Origin: Telmatospirillum sp.
GTDB lineage: Bacteria > Pseudomonadota > Alphaproteobacteria > CACIAM-22H2
Direction of reading: 5' to 3'
Assembly: GCA_020248985.1 (NCBI GenBank)
Contig: JADCGL010000041.1
Span: forward strand, 1-56,338
DNA length: 56,338 bases
The notes beneath the pieces are model-generated. The model was given only the letters and a program-made list of their open reading frames with translations, was not told the DNA's origin and did not search any database. Below are positions 28,704-35,938 of this stretch, one piece after another. How positions within the stretch are numbered: the first letter of the stretch is position 1; the number at the start of each line of letters is the position of its first letter. Both the position numbers and the translations under genes were made by a program.

Positions 28704-29378
28704 TCAGCCCAATAAAGCGGCAACGCCGTCCAAATCGGCGACGATCCAGTCGGGCTTGGGAACGTCCGGCGCCAATGCAACGCCGCGCCGATTGACCCAA
28801 GCGATCGCGAGGCCAAGCGGCTTGCCGCCGACAAGATCGGTGAATTGCGACTGGCCGGAATGCAGAAGGGCGTCGCGCGGCACGCCCGCATGATCCAGCA
28901 GATAGCGAAACAGCGTGCCGTCAGGCTTGTAGCCGCGCGCGCGCTCGGCCGTGCAGACGAGATCGAACAGCTTCGGCAGCTTGGTTGCCGCCAGCAGATC
29001 ATCGTCGATGTTCGACACGATCGCGAGCCTGCAGCTTTTGGCGAAGTTTTCGAGGTTGTGCGGCACGTCGGCAAACAGCGGAAAGGCGCCGAAGGCGGCA
29101 AAGTAGCGCTCGATCAACGCCGGATCGCCGGCGAGCCCAAAATGCGCGAAGGACTGTGCAAGCGAGTCCCGGCAGATCGCGCGGTAGCCGCGATAGGGCT
29201 GCCAATACTGCGCGATGTTGCGGTGCTCCCAATCCTCCCAGAAGAGTTTGACGTCGATATGCGCGGCCCCGCAATCGTCGAGGATCGATTGGAACGCGGC
29301 ATACGAGCCCGCACGCACATCGAGCAGCGTGCCGAACACGTCGAACGACATCAAATGCGGGCGGAGCTGTGCGCTCAC
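28704..29378 (-). CDS. Haloacid dehalogenase type II-like hydrolase
   Basis: A 224-residue HAD-superfamily hydrolase close to L-2-haloacid dehalogenases. Motif I is SFDVFGTLLD with the nucleophile Asp13. Motif II is the serine in LAIVSNIDDDLL. Motif III is the lysine of ARGYKPDGTLFRYLLDHAG, and the acidic end lies near LHSGQSQFTDLVGGKPLGL. A GTG start at 29378 is chosen because it overlaps the stop of the dehydrogenase gene in GTGA, a sign of translational coupling. Many proteins of this group are phosphatases rather than dehalogenases, so the reaction is open. Confidence 0.85.
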   Translation of the reverse strand: MSAQLRPHLMSFDVFGTLLDVRAGSYAAFQSILDDCGAAHIDVKLFWEDWEHRNIAQYWQPYRGYRAICRDSLAQSFAHFGLAGDPALIERYFAAFGAFPLFADVPHNLENFAKSCRLAIVSNIDDDLLAATKLPKLFDLVCTAERARGYKPDGTLFRYLLDHAGVPRDALLHSGQSQFTDLVGGKPLGLAIAWVNRRGVALAPDVPKPDWIVADLDGVAALLG

Positions 29379-30457
29379 CAATTCCCGCCCTCGATCGCCG
29401 CCACGAGGGCATCGGTCACGGACTCGGTCGTGGCTTTGCCGCCGAGATCGGGCGTGTGGCAGGCCGGATCGGCCGTCACGCGCTCGATGGCCGCCATCAG
29501 GCGCGCGGCAGCATCCGGCTCGCCCAAATGCTCGAGCATCAGCACGGCCGACCAGAAGGAGCCGACGGGATTTGCGATGCCCTTGCCCATGATGTCGAAG
29601 GCCGAGCCGTGGATCGGCTCGAACATCGAGGGGAAGCTGCGCTCGGGATTGAGATTGGCGGTAGGTGCGATGCCGATCGACCCGCCCAAGGCGGCGGCGA
29701 GGTCCGACAAAATGTCGGCATGCAGGTTCGTCGCCACGACCGTGTCGATCGAAGCGGGCTTGCGCACCATGCGCACGGTCATCGCATCGACGAGTTCCTT
29801 GTCCCACGCGACGTCCGGAAATTCGGCGGCGACTTCGGCGGCGACTTCGTCCCACAGCACCATGCCGTGGCGCTGGGCGTTGGATTTGGTCACGACCGTG
29901 AGCTTGCGGCGCGGCCGCGAGCGCGCCAAAGCGAACGCAAAGCGCATGATGCGCGTGACACCTGCGCGCGTGAAGATCGAGGTTTCGGTCGCGACCTCCT
30001 CGGGCAGGCCCCTGTGCGTGCGCCCGCCCTGGCCCGCATATTCGCCTTCCGAGTTTTCGCGCACGATCACCCAATCGAGATCGCCGCGCTTGAGGCCCGC
30101 GATCGGCGATTCGATGCCAGGCAGCAGGCGCACCGGGCGCACATTGGCGTATTGGTCGAAAGGCTGGCAGATCGCCAGGCGCAAGCCCCACAAGGTCACA
30201 TGGTCCGGCACGTCGGGCATCCCGACCGCACCGAAGAAAATCGCGTCGAACGGCTTGAGCTGGGAGAGCCCGTCGGCCGGCATCATGATGCCGTGGCGTT
30301 TGTAGTAGTCGCTGCCCCAGTCGAACGCTTCGGGGGCAAGCGCGAAACCGCTGCGCTTTGCAAGGGCCGCGAGCGCGCGCAAGGCGGCCGGCACCACTTC
30401 CTTGCCGATTCCGTCGCCGGGTATGGCGGCAATGCGATAAGTTCTCACGGTGCGCAT
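29375..30457 (-). CDS. Tartrate/D-malate-type dehydrogenase (isocitrate/isopropylmalate DH family)
   Basis: A 360-residue NAD-dependent beta-decarboxylating dehydrogenase. It begins YRIAAIPGDGIGKEVVP, the family's N-terminus. WGLRLAICQPFDQYANVRPVRLLPG carries the substrate-binding arginines, and DWVIVRENSEGEYAGQGG, with RENSEGEY, is typical of tartrate dehydrogenases. The metal-binding segment is VVATNLHADILSDLAAALGG. Members oxidise L-tartrate, D-malate or isopropylmalate. The absence of leuA/leuC/leuD nearby argues against LeuB. Upstream lies a GAGAGGAA Shine-Dalgarno, and the HAD gene is coupled downstream. Confidence 0.9.
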   Translation of the reverse strand: MRTVRTYRIAAIPGDGIGKEVVPAALRALAALAKRSGFALAPEAFDWGSDYYKRHGIMMPADGLSQLKPFDAIFFGAVGMPDVPDHVTLWGLRLAICQPFDQYANVRPVRLLPGIESPIAGLKRGDLDWVIVRENSEGEYAGQGGRTHRGLPEEVATETSIFTRAGVTRIMRFAFALARSRPRRKLTVVTKSNAQRHGMVLWDEVAAEVAAEFPDVAWDKELVDAMTVRMVRKPASIDTVVATNLHADILSDLAAALGGSIGIAPTANLNPERSFPSMFEPIHGSAFDIMGKGIANPVGSFWSAVLMLEHLGEPDAAARLMAAIERVTADPACHTPDLGGKATTESVTDALVAAIEGGNW

Positions 30458-30525
30458 TTCCTCTCAGGTGCTATTGCTTGGCGACATCTGATATACGAAC
30501 TGCAGTGCCGGGGGAACAGCACAGC

Positions 30526-31263
30526 ATGTCGATTTGGGTCAGCATACTCGGGGGCACCGCCGGTTTTGCGCTGGGTGGGCCGCTCGGCGCCCTGTTGGGG
30601 GCAGCCGCGGGCTATACGCTCGCCAATGTCGCAAAAAAAGCCGCAGGCCCGCCGCAGAGCGGCGATGCGACGCGCGAAATCGCCTTCACGATCGCGACCG
30701 TCGCACTCGCCGCCAAGATGGCGAAATCGGACGGTGCGGTGTGCGCGCGCGAAAAAGCGGCATTCGCCGAACTGTTCCATTTCGATCCGGCCGAACGCGC
30801 CAATGTCGAACGCGTCTTCGACTTTGCCACGCGTTCGACGGCGGGATTCGAGGCCTATGCGAACCAGCTTGCCGCGATGTTCGAGCCCGGCGCGGCCGCG
30901 CTCGAAGAACTGCTCGACTGCCTGTTCCACATCGCGCGCGCCGACGGCAACTTGAGAGACGAAGAGGTCGCATTTCTGGCGGCCGTCGCGAAGATCTTCG
31001 GCATTTCGCAAAACGCTTTCGAAAGCCTCGTCGAAGCCCAGCGCGACCCGGCTTCGGCCGATCCCTATCGCGTGCTGGGCATTGCCGCCGACGCGTCGGA
31101 GGACCAAGCGCGTGCCGCTTGGCGCCAATTGGTGCGCGACCACCATCCCGACCGCCTGACGGGTGCGGGCATGCCGCAGGAATTCGTCGCCCTTGCCAAC
31201 GAGCGGCTTGCCGCAATCAACGTGGCGTGGGCCGCGTTGCGCCGCCGGAAGGGCTGGACATGA
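30526..31263 (+). CDS. djlA: DjlA-type membrane-anchored DnaJ co-chaperone
   Basis: A 245-residue protein with three parts: an N-terminal glycine-zipper membrane segment (GGTAGFALGGPLGALLGAAAGY), a TerB-like helical domain (IATVALAAKMAKSDGAVCAR to AAVAKIFGISQ), and a C-terminal J domain. The J domain has YRVLGIAADASEDQARAAWR and the DnaK-stimulating HPD motif at 207-209. The order fits DjlA, which recruits DnaK to the membrane. The ATG at 30526 follows a GGGGGAA site. It is divergent from the dehydrogenase gene and overlaps the exporter gene in ATGA. Confidence 0.92.
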   Translation: MSIWVSILGGTAGFALGGPLGALLGAAAGYTLANVAKKAAGPPQSGDATREIAFTIATVALAAKMAKSDGAVCAREKAAFAELFHFDPAERANVERVFDFATRSTAGFEAYANQLAAMFEPGAAALEELLDCLFHIARADGNLRDEEVAFLAAVAKIFGISQNAFESLVEAQRDPASADPYRVLGIAADASEDQARAAWRQLVRDHHPDRLTGAGMPQEFVALANERLAAINVAWAALRRRKGWT

Positions 31264-32126
31264 CGCCGCTTGACCGAGCGATCGCGGTTGCGATCACCGC
31301 GACCTGGGGCCTCAATTTCGTGATCGGAAAATGGGCGCTCGCGGAATTGCCGCCGATCCTGACGATGACGCTGCGCTTTGCGCTGGTCGCGGTCCTGCTG
31401 CTGCCGTTCGTGCGCACGCCGTGGGCCGATCTGCCGCGCATTGCGGGCCTGTCTTTCACGCTCGGGCTCGTGCATTTCAGCCTCATGTTTTCGGGCCTCG
31501 TCGGCGTCGATGCCGGCCTCGCCTCGATCATCGCGCAAAGCCAGGTGCCGTTTGCGGCATTGCTGGCCGCGATCTTCCTGCGCGACATGCCGGGGCCGCG
31601 CCAGTGGCTCGGCATGGCGCTGGCGTTTTTCGGCATTTGGCTTGCGGTAGGCGAACCGCACGCGGGCGGCGCGATCGGCGACATTCTGCTGATGCTGGCG
31701 GCCAGCTTCGTGTGGGCGGTCGCCAATTTCCAGATGAAGACGCTCGGCCATGTCGACGGTTTTTCGCTCAATGCCTACATGGCGCTGTTCACCGTGCCGA
31801 TGCTGGCGACCGCCTCGGCCGTGCTCGAGACCGGCCAGTTTGCGGCAATGGCATCGGCGAGCCTGCGGGCCTGGAGCGGCGTCGTCTTCATGGCCTGCAT
31901 CATCACGATCGTGACCTATTGGGCGTGGTATCGCCTGCTGCGGCGCTATTCGGTCAATATTGTCGTACCCTACTCGTTGCTGATTCCGATTTTCGGCGTG
32001 CTGGCAGGTGTGGTGCTGATGGGCGATCCGTTCGGCTGGCAGAGTTTTGTAGGTGCGGCCGTGACCGTCGCGGGCGTCGCCGCCGTCACGTTCGGCAAGC
32101 GCAAGCAAGGCGAGACGGTCCCATGA
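31260..32126 (+). CDS. EamA-family drug/metabolite transporter
   Basis: A 288-residue membrane protein with ten predicted helices in two EamA repeats. WGLNFVIGKWALAELPPILTMTLRF is the typical start of the first repeat, VGVDAGLASIIAQSQVPFAALL continues it, and IVVPYSLLIPIFGVLAGVVLMGDP lies in the second. This looks like the YdcZ/RhaT-like amino-acid or metabolite exporters; the substrate is unknown. Its ATG overlaps the djlA stop and its stop overlaps the amidase start, both as ATGA, so the three genes form one translationally coupled operon. Confidence 0.9.
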   Translation: MTPLDRAIAVAITATWGLNFVIGKWALAELPPILTMTLRFALVAVLLLPFVRTPWADLPRIAGLSFTLGLVHFSLMFSGLVGVDAGLASIIAQSQVPFAALLAAIFLRDMPGPRQWLGMALAFFGIWLAVGEPHAGGAIGDILLMLAASFVWAVANFQMKTLGHVDGFSLNAYMALFTVPMLATASAVLETGQFAAMASASLRAWSGVVFMACIITIVTYWAWYRLLRRYSVNIVVPYSLLIPIFGVLAGVVLMGDPFGWQSFVGAAVTVAGVAAVTFGKRKQGETVP

Positions 32127-32863
32127 TCGCCCTGCACGATCGCCCGTCGCCGAATTTCGACGCGCGGCCCGCAGGGCTCGCACCCGAAATTCTGGTGCTG
32201 CACTACACCGACACGGCAAGCCTCGACGAATCGCTCGCCATTCTTCTCGATCCGGCCAAACAGGTCAGCGCGCATTATCTGGTCGACGAAGACGGCACGA
32301 TCTACCGTCTCGTCGACGAGGACATGCGCGCCTGGCATGCCGGCAAAGCCAGCTGGCGCGGCCTCAGCGACATCAATGCCCGCTCGATCGGCATCGAACT
32401 TCAAAACCCGGGCCATCGCTGCGGCTATCGCGCCTTTGCCGACCCGCAGATCGAAGCGACGATCGCGCTTTGCGGCGAAATCGTCGCACGCCACAAAATT
32501 TATCCCCGCGACTTGGTCGGCCATTCCGACATTGCGCCGTCGCGCAAAAAGGATCCGGGCGAATTGTTTCCGTGGGACCGCTTGGCGATGGCTGGCCTCG
32601 GCTATTGGCCGGGCCACGTGGCGCGCCGCCGGCGCACGGTCCGCGATTTTGGCCCCGGTGCCGCGGACGACGCGGTCGCGTTTGCGCAGCGCGATTTGGC
32701 CGCGATCGGCTATGGCTGCCCGCAGACCGGCGAACTCGATCCGGAAACGGCGGACGTGCTCGCCGCATTCCAACGCCGCTATCGGCCTTGGCGGATCGAC
32801 GGGCGGCTCGACGGCGAAACGCACGCCCGCGCGCGTGCATTACGCGAGCTAATAAACTGCTAG
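32123..32863 (+). CDS. N-acetylmuramoyl-L-alanine amidase, AmiD type with peptidoglycan-binding domain
   Basis: A 246-residue Amidase_2 enzyme that cuts the bond between MurNAc and L-Ala. Likely zinc ligands are His27 (VLHYTDTAS), His134 (GHSDIAPSRKKDPG) and Asp144, with the catalytic region around RSIGIELQNPG. A peptidoglycan-binding fold occupies about residues 180-240 (FAQRDLAAIGYG to AAFQRRYRPWRIDG). No signal peptide is visible, so it may act in the cytoplasm on recycled muropeptides, like AmpD, though the second domain is more typical of AmiD. It lies close to the dcw cluster but is separated from it by two genes. Confidence 0.92.
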   Translation: MIALHDRPSPNFDARPAGLAPEILVLHYTDTASLDESLAILLDPAKQVSAHYLVDEDGTIYRLVDEDMRAWHAGKASWRGLSDINARSIGIELQNPGHRCGYRAFADPQIEATIALCGEIVARHKIYPRDLVGHSDIAPSRKKDPGELFPWDRLAMAGLGYWPGHVARRRRTVRDFGPGAADDAVAFAQRDLAAIGYGCPQTGELDPETADVLAAFQRRYRPWRIDGRLDGETHARARALRELINC

Positions 32864-32925
32864 ACACGCAAGCGCTGCGAATGATAAGAGTTTCTATCTA
32901 AAAGGTTACAGAGAGATTGCATTCT

Positions 32926-33411
32926 ATGTTCGCATATCCCGCTCGTCTGTTCGCCAAAGACAATGGCTATTCGGTCGCGTTCGCGGATTTTCCCGATCTC
33001 AAAGCCGCCGGCAAAAACCCGCACGAAGCCGTTCGCAACGCCTCCATGGCGCTGACGCGTCATCTGGAGAGTTTCGTCGCAAAAGGACAGGCCGTGCCGC
33101 CGCCCGGCATTCTCGACGCCGAGTTGCGGCGCCCGAAGGGCGAATCGCTCGCCCAGCTGCTGATCCCTGCCGACTATGTCGGGCGCGTGGTGCGACTCAA
33201 TATCAGCATGGACGAAAGCGTGCTGAACATGTCCGACCGGCAATCGGCGCAACTCGGCATGACGCGGTCGGGCTACATCGCGCATCTGATCCGCAGCGAT
33301 CGCGACCGACTGATGCGCGCCGCCACCCAAGCCGAAACCAAGCCCGATCCCAAAGCCAAGCCCGCGCGCAAGCCGGCGGCCAAGGCAAAAGGCAAAGCCA
33401 AAAAACGCTAG
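32926..33411 (+). CDS. Orphan HicB-like protein with ribbon-helix-helix domain and basic tail
   Basis: A 161-residue protein. The N-terminal part (FAYPARLFAKDNGYSVAFADF to HEAVRNASMALTRHLESFVAKGQAVPPP) has the HicB partial RNase-H-like fold. The segment VRLNISMDESVLNMSDRQSA and the following helix (TRSGYIAHLIRSDRDRL) fit a DNA-binding ribbon-helix-helix. The end is very basic (KPARKPAAKAKGKAKKR). HicB normally neutralises the mRNase toxin HicA, but the 62-bp upstream gap is too short for hicA and rnpB follows directly. The ATG at 32926 has GAGAG about 10 bases upstream, which is better placed than the TTG at 32917. Confidence 0.82.
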   Translation: MFAYPARLFAKDNGYSVAFADFPDLKAAGKNPHEAVRNASMALTRHLESFVAKGQAVPPPGILDAELRRPKGESLAQLLIPADYVGRVVRLNISMDESVLNMSDRQSAQLGMTRSGYIAHLIRSDRDRLMRAATQAETKPDPKAKPARKPAAKAKGKAKKR

Positions 33412-33430
33412 GCAGCGCCCAAAGCCGCTG

Positions 33431-33460
33431 TTGACGGGGCCGACATTCTGCGCGCATCTA
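33431..33460 (+). promoter_or_regulatory. Probable rnpB promoter
   Basis: TTGACG at 33431-33436 matches a sigma-70 -35 box. CATCTA at 33455-33460, 18 bp further, is a weak -10. Transcription would begin near 33467, which is where the first paired stem of RNase P RNA begins. The -35 match and the position support the call; the -10 is poor. Confidence 0.5.
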
Positions 33461-33466
33461 CGGCCC

Positions 33467-33882
33467 GTGCCAGACGGTCGGACGGCCGCGGTGCTTCCTT
33501 GCCCTTGCGGCAGGGCAGCGTCGAGGAAAGTCCGGGCTCCACGGAAACGAAGGTGCCGGGTAACGCCCGGCGGGGGCGACCCCAGGGAAAGTGCAACAGA
33601 AAACAGACCGCCAACCGGGCTTCGGCCCGCGGCAAGGTTGAAACGGTGGGGTAAGAGCCCACCGCGGACGCGGCAACGCGGACGGCATGGCAAACCCCAC
33701 CTGGAGCAAGACCAAATAGGGGCGGCACGCAGACACGCGCAAGCGGTCTGCCGTCTGTTTCCGGACAGCCGCCCGGGTCGGTCGCGCGAGGTGCCTGGCA
33801 ACAGGCATCCTAGAGGAATGGTCGTCGCCGTTGCCTCGCGAGAGGCGACGATACAGAACCCGGCTTACAGACCGTCTGGCAT
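33467..33882 (+). ncRNA. rnpB: RNase P RNA (type A)
   Basis: The catalytic RNA of RNase P, which removes 5' leaders from pre-tRNAs. The ends pair as stem P1: GCCAGACGGTC (33469-33479) with GACCGTCTGGC (33870-33880). The conserved core is present: GAGGAAAGTCCGGGCTCC (33523-33540), GTGCAACAGAAAACAGACCGCC, GAGCAAGACCAAATAGG, and the 3' ACAGAACCCGGCTTAC (33853-33868). The length of about 415 nt is normal. The ends are set by P1 and may be off by several bases. Open frames crossing this region are meaningless. Confidence 0.97.
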
Positions 33883-34191
33883 TTTCCCGCTGAAATTGAA
33901 TTTTTGCGACACGCGCCGTCTTGCGACCGTATTTTCGCCGGAAAATTAACGCGAATTCTTGTCAAATTCAGTTGATCGATGCGCTTCAGAGCGGCAAGAA
34001 CGAAACGTGTTCAAGCAAAAACAGGGGCTTAGCCCATTGACGCCCATATACACCCATGATATCCCATATTGTCCCACAAACCCTCTTTTGCGCGATGCAA
34101 AACCGGGCTGGGACCGCGCGGAAAGACGAATATCTCCCGTTTTTCAAGGCGTTGCTGCATCGGGGACGGCACGGGACAGACGACGCGGACG
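33883..34191 (+). other. Spacer between rnpB and mraZ (leader of the dcw cluster)
   Basis: This 309-bp gap holds no gene. It is richer in A and T than its surroundings at 33885-33965. A small ATTTTC-GCCG-GAAAAT stem lies at 33931-33946, perhaps part of the rnpB 3' end. The five MraZ boxes and the best promoter candidate for the dcw operon are at 34033-34076. A Shine-Dalgarno for mraZ is weak (GGGACAGACGACGCGGACG). Confidence 0.7.
34033..34076. promoter_or_regulatory. MraZ operator: five CCCA/TGGG boxes at a 10-bp period over the dcw promoter
   Basis: CCCA occurs at 34033, 34043, 34053, 34063 and 34073, each exactly 10 bp apart; on the minus strand these are TGGG followed by six bases. MraZ is known to bind direct TGGGN repeats with about 5-bp spacers upstream of its own gene. 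A possible -35 box (TTGACG, 34037-34042) and a -10-like TATCCC (34060-34065, 17-bp spacing) lie inside the array. Bound MraZ would block the promoter and so autoregulate the dcw operon. Five boxes is more than the three or four usually described. Confidence 0.85.
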
Positions 34192-34623
34192 ATGGCCAAA
34201 ACCACGTTCAAATCGACCTACAAGTTCAAGATCGACCGGAAGGGGCGCGTCTCCATTCCGGCCGACTTCCGAACCGTGCTCGCCGCCAAGGGCGAAGAAG
34301 AGCTCAACGTGCTGCCCTGGGAAGGCCAGGTCGCGCGCGTAATCGGCGACGACGTGCTCGCCCGCATCGGCGCCAATGCCGATCCGCTTGCCGCCTTCAG
34401 CGCCAACCCGCTCGACGAGGCCGCCATGCGCGCAGCCGATCTCATCCCCCTGTCGCTCGACGCCGAAGGCCGCGTGATGCTGCCCGAACGCTTGATCGCG
34501 CATTGCAACCTTTCCGATACGGTCGCGTTCGCCGGCCGCAACACGTTTTTCGAGATCTGGAATCCCGAAGCGCTCGACGCCTTCCAGGCCGCATGGCACG
34601 CGCGCCAAAGCGGGCGCAGCTGA
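34192..34623 (+). CDS. mraZ: Transcriptional regulator MraZ
   Basis: A 143-residue protein with two SpoVT/AbrB-like (MraZ) repeats: [18 protein letters not shown]-like [18 protein letters not shown] near the start, and [19 protein letters not shown] in the second half. It forms a ring and represses the promoter of the division and cell wall cluster through the boxes just upstream. The ATG at 34192 (MAKTTFKS) is chosen; the longer frame at 34069 runs through the operator. The stop overlaps the rsmH start by one base. Confidence 0.95.
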   Translation: MAKTTFKSTYKFKIDRKGRVSIPADFRTVLAAKGEEELNVLPWEGQVARVIGDDVLARIGANADPLAAFSANPLDEAAMRAADLIPLSLDAEGRVMLPERLIAHCNLSDTVAFAGRNTFFEIWNPEALDAFQAAWHARQSGRS

Positions 34624-35606
34624 TGGACGAAAATCTCGCCCACGTGCCGGTGCTGTGCGTCGAGGCGGTCGAAGCTTTGTGCCCGCGCGCCGATGCCGTC
34701 TACGTCGACGGAACGTTCGGCGGCGGCGGCTACACGACCGCTTTGCTCGAGGCCGCATCCTGCACGGTCGTGGCGATCGACCGCGATCCGGCGGCGGTGG
34801 CGCGCGCGGCCCCGTTGCAGGCGCGCTTTGCGCAACGCCTGCGCGTCGTCGAAGGCCGCTTCGGCGAGCTCGACCGGCTCGCCCAGGCGCAGGGTTTTGC
34901 TGCCGTGGACGGTGTCGCCCTCGATCTCGGCGTATCGTCGCCGCAGATCGACGATCCGGCGCGCGGCTTCTCGTTCCGCTTCGACGGCCCGCTCGACATG
35001 CGCATGGGTACCTCCGGGCCCACGGCCGCCGACATCGTCAATGGCTGGGACGAAACGTCGCTCGCCGACACGATCTACGGCCTCGGCGAAGAGCGCCATT
35101 CGCGGCGCGTAGCGCGCGCGATCGTGGCGGCGCGTCGCACGGCCCCCATCGCGCGCACGTTCGAGCTCGCGCGCATCGTGCGCGGCGCGGTTCCGCGCAG
35201 CAAAGACGGCATCGATCCCGCCACGCGCACTTTCCAGGCCTTGCGCATCGCGACCAACGACGAGCTCGGCGAGCTCGCGCAAGGGCTCGCGGCGGCCGAG
35301 CGCATCCTCGCACCCGGCGGCCGTCTTGCTGTCGTCTCGTTCCATTCGCTCGAAGACCGCGCGGTCAAACAGTTCCTGAAGCAGCGGGCCGGCGAAGGCG
35401 ATCGCGGCTCGCGCCATCTGCCGCAGCGCCAGTCGCGCGCGGCGGCGAGCTTCCGCCTCGTGTCGCGCAAGGGCATCCGCCCGAGCGACGCCGAGATCGC
35501 GCGCAATCCGCGCGCGCGCTCGGCCACCTTGCGCGTTGCCGAGCGCACGAATGCGCCCGCCTGGGGCGCACCCGCCTCGGCCGCAGCCAATGCAGGTGCC
35601 GCATGA
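34623..35606 (+). CDS. rsmH: 16S rRNA (cytosine-1402-N4)-methyltransferase
   Basis: A 327-residue AdoMet-dependent enzyme (also called MraW) that modifies C1402 in the ribosomal P site. The N-terminus [13 protein letters not shown] and the AdoMet loop [17 protein letters not shown] are conserved, followed by [20 protein letters not shown]. The C-terminal motif [18 protein letters not shown] is diagnostic. Length is normal. The ATG overlaps the mraZ stop (TGATG), and the stop overlaps ftsL in ATGA. Confidence 0.96.
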   Translation: MDENLAHVPVLCVEAVEALCPRADAVYVDGTFGGGGYTTALLEAASCTVVAIDRDPAAVARAAPLQARFAQRLRVVEGRFGELDRLAQAQGFAAVDGVALDLGVSSPQIDDPARGFSFRFDGPLDMRMGTSGPTAADIVNGWDETSLADTIYGLGEERHSRRVARAIVAARRTAPIARTFELARIVRGAVPRSKDGIDPATRTFQALRIATNDELGELAQGLAAAERILAPGGRLAVVSFHSLEDRAVKQFLKQRAGEGDRGSRHLPQRQSRAAASFRLVSRKGIRPSDAEIARNPRARSATLRVAERTNAPAWGAPASAAANAGAA

Positions 35607-35938
35607 TCCGGCTGGCGACCTTGCTGTGGATCGCGATCGCGGGCGTCATGGGCTACGGGCTCTACCAGCTCAAGCACGAGGTCATGTCGCTCGAAAGCGA
35701 GCTTGGGCGCTTGAACCGCCAGATCGTGCGCGAGCAGGAGAACATCCACGTGCTGCGCGCCGAATGGGCCTACACGAACCAGCCGCAGCGCCTGCAGGCG
35801 CTGGCCCAGCGCCATCTCGATCTCGCCCCGATGAATCCGCGCCAGTTCGGCCGGCTCGACAATCTGCCCGTCCCTGCCGCCGCAGCATCGCAAGGGGCCG
35901 TGAAGCCCACTGCCGCAAGCCCGGGGGTGCCGCGCTAG
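35603..35938 (+). CDS. ftsL: Cell division protein FtsL
   Basis: A 111-residue bitopic membrane protein. A short N-terminus and one helix ([20 protein letters not shown]) are followed by a periplasmic leucine-zipper-like coil ([34 protein letters not shown]). FtsL forms the FtsQLB complex that links the Z-ring to septal wall synthesis. Sequence conservation in the family is low, but size, topology and the position between rsmH and ftsI settle it. Its stop abuts the ftsI ATG with no gap. Confidence 0.93.
   Translation: MIRLATLLWIAIAGVMGYGLYQLKHEVMSLESELGRLNRQIVREQENIHVLRAEWAYTNQPQRLQALAQRHLDLAPMNPRQFGRLDNLPVPAAAASQGAVKPTAASPGVPR

Noticed and set aside
32864-32925. hicA toxin gene upstream of the HicB-like gene
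   Set aside because: The gap is 62 bp, too short for the roughly 60-codon toxin, and no frame fits.
33431-33949. Open reading frames across the region upstream of mraZ
   Set aside because: They lie over the RNase P RNA gene, whose conserved core and terminal stem explain the sequence.
34033-34076. Short tandem repeat or CRISPR-like array
   Set aside because: The 10-bp period with CCCA units and its place before mraZ fit MraZ boxes; repeats are far too short for CRISPR.
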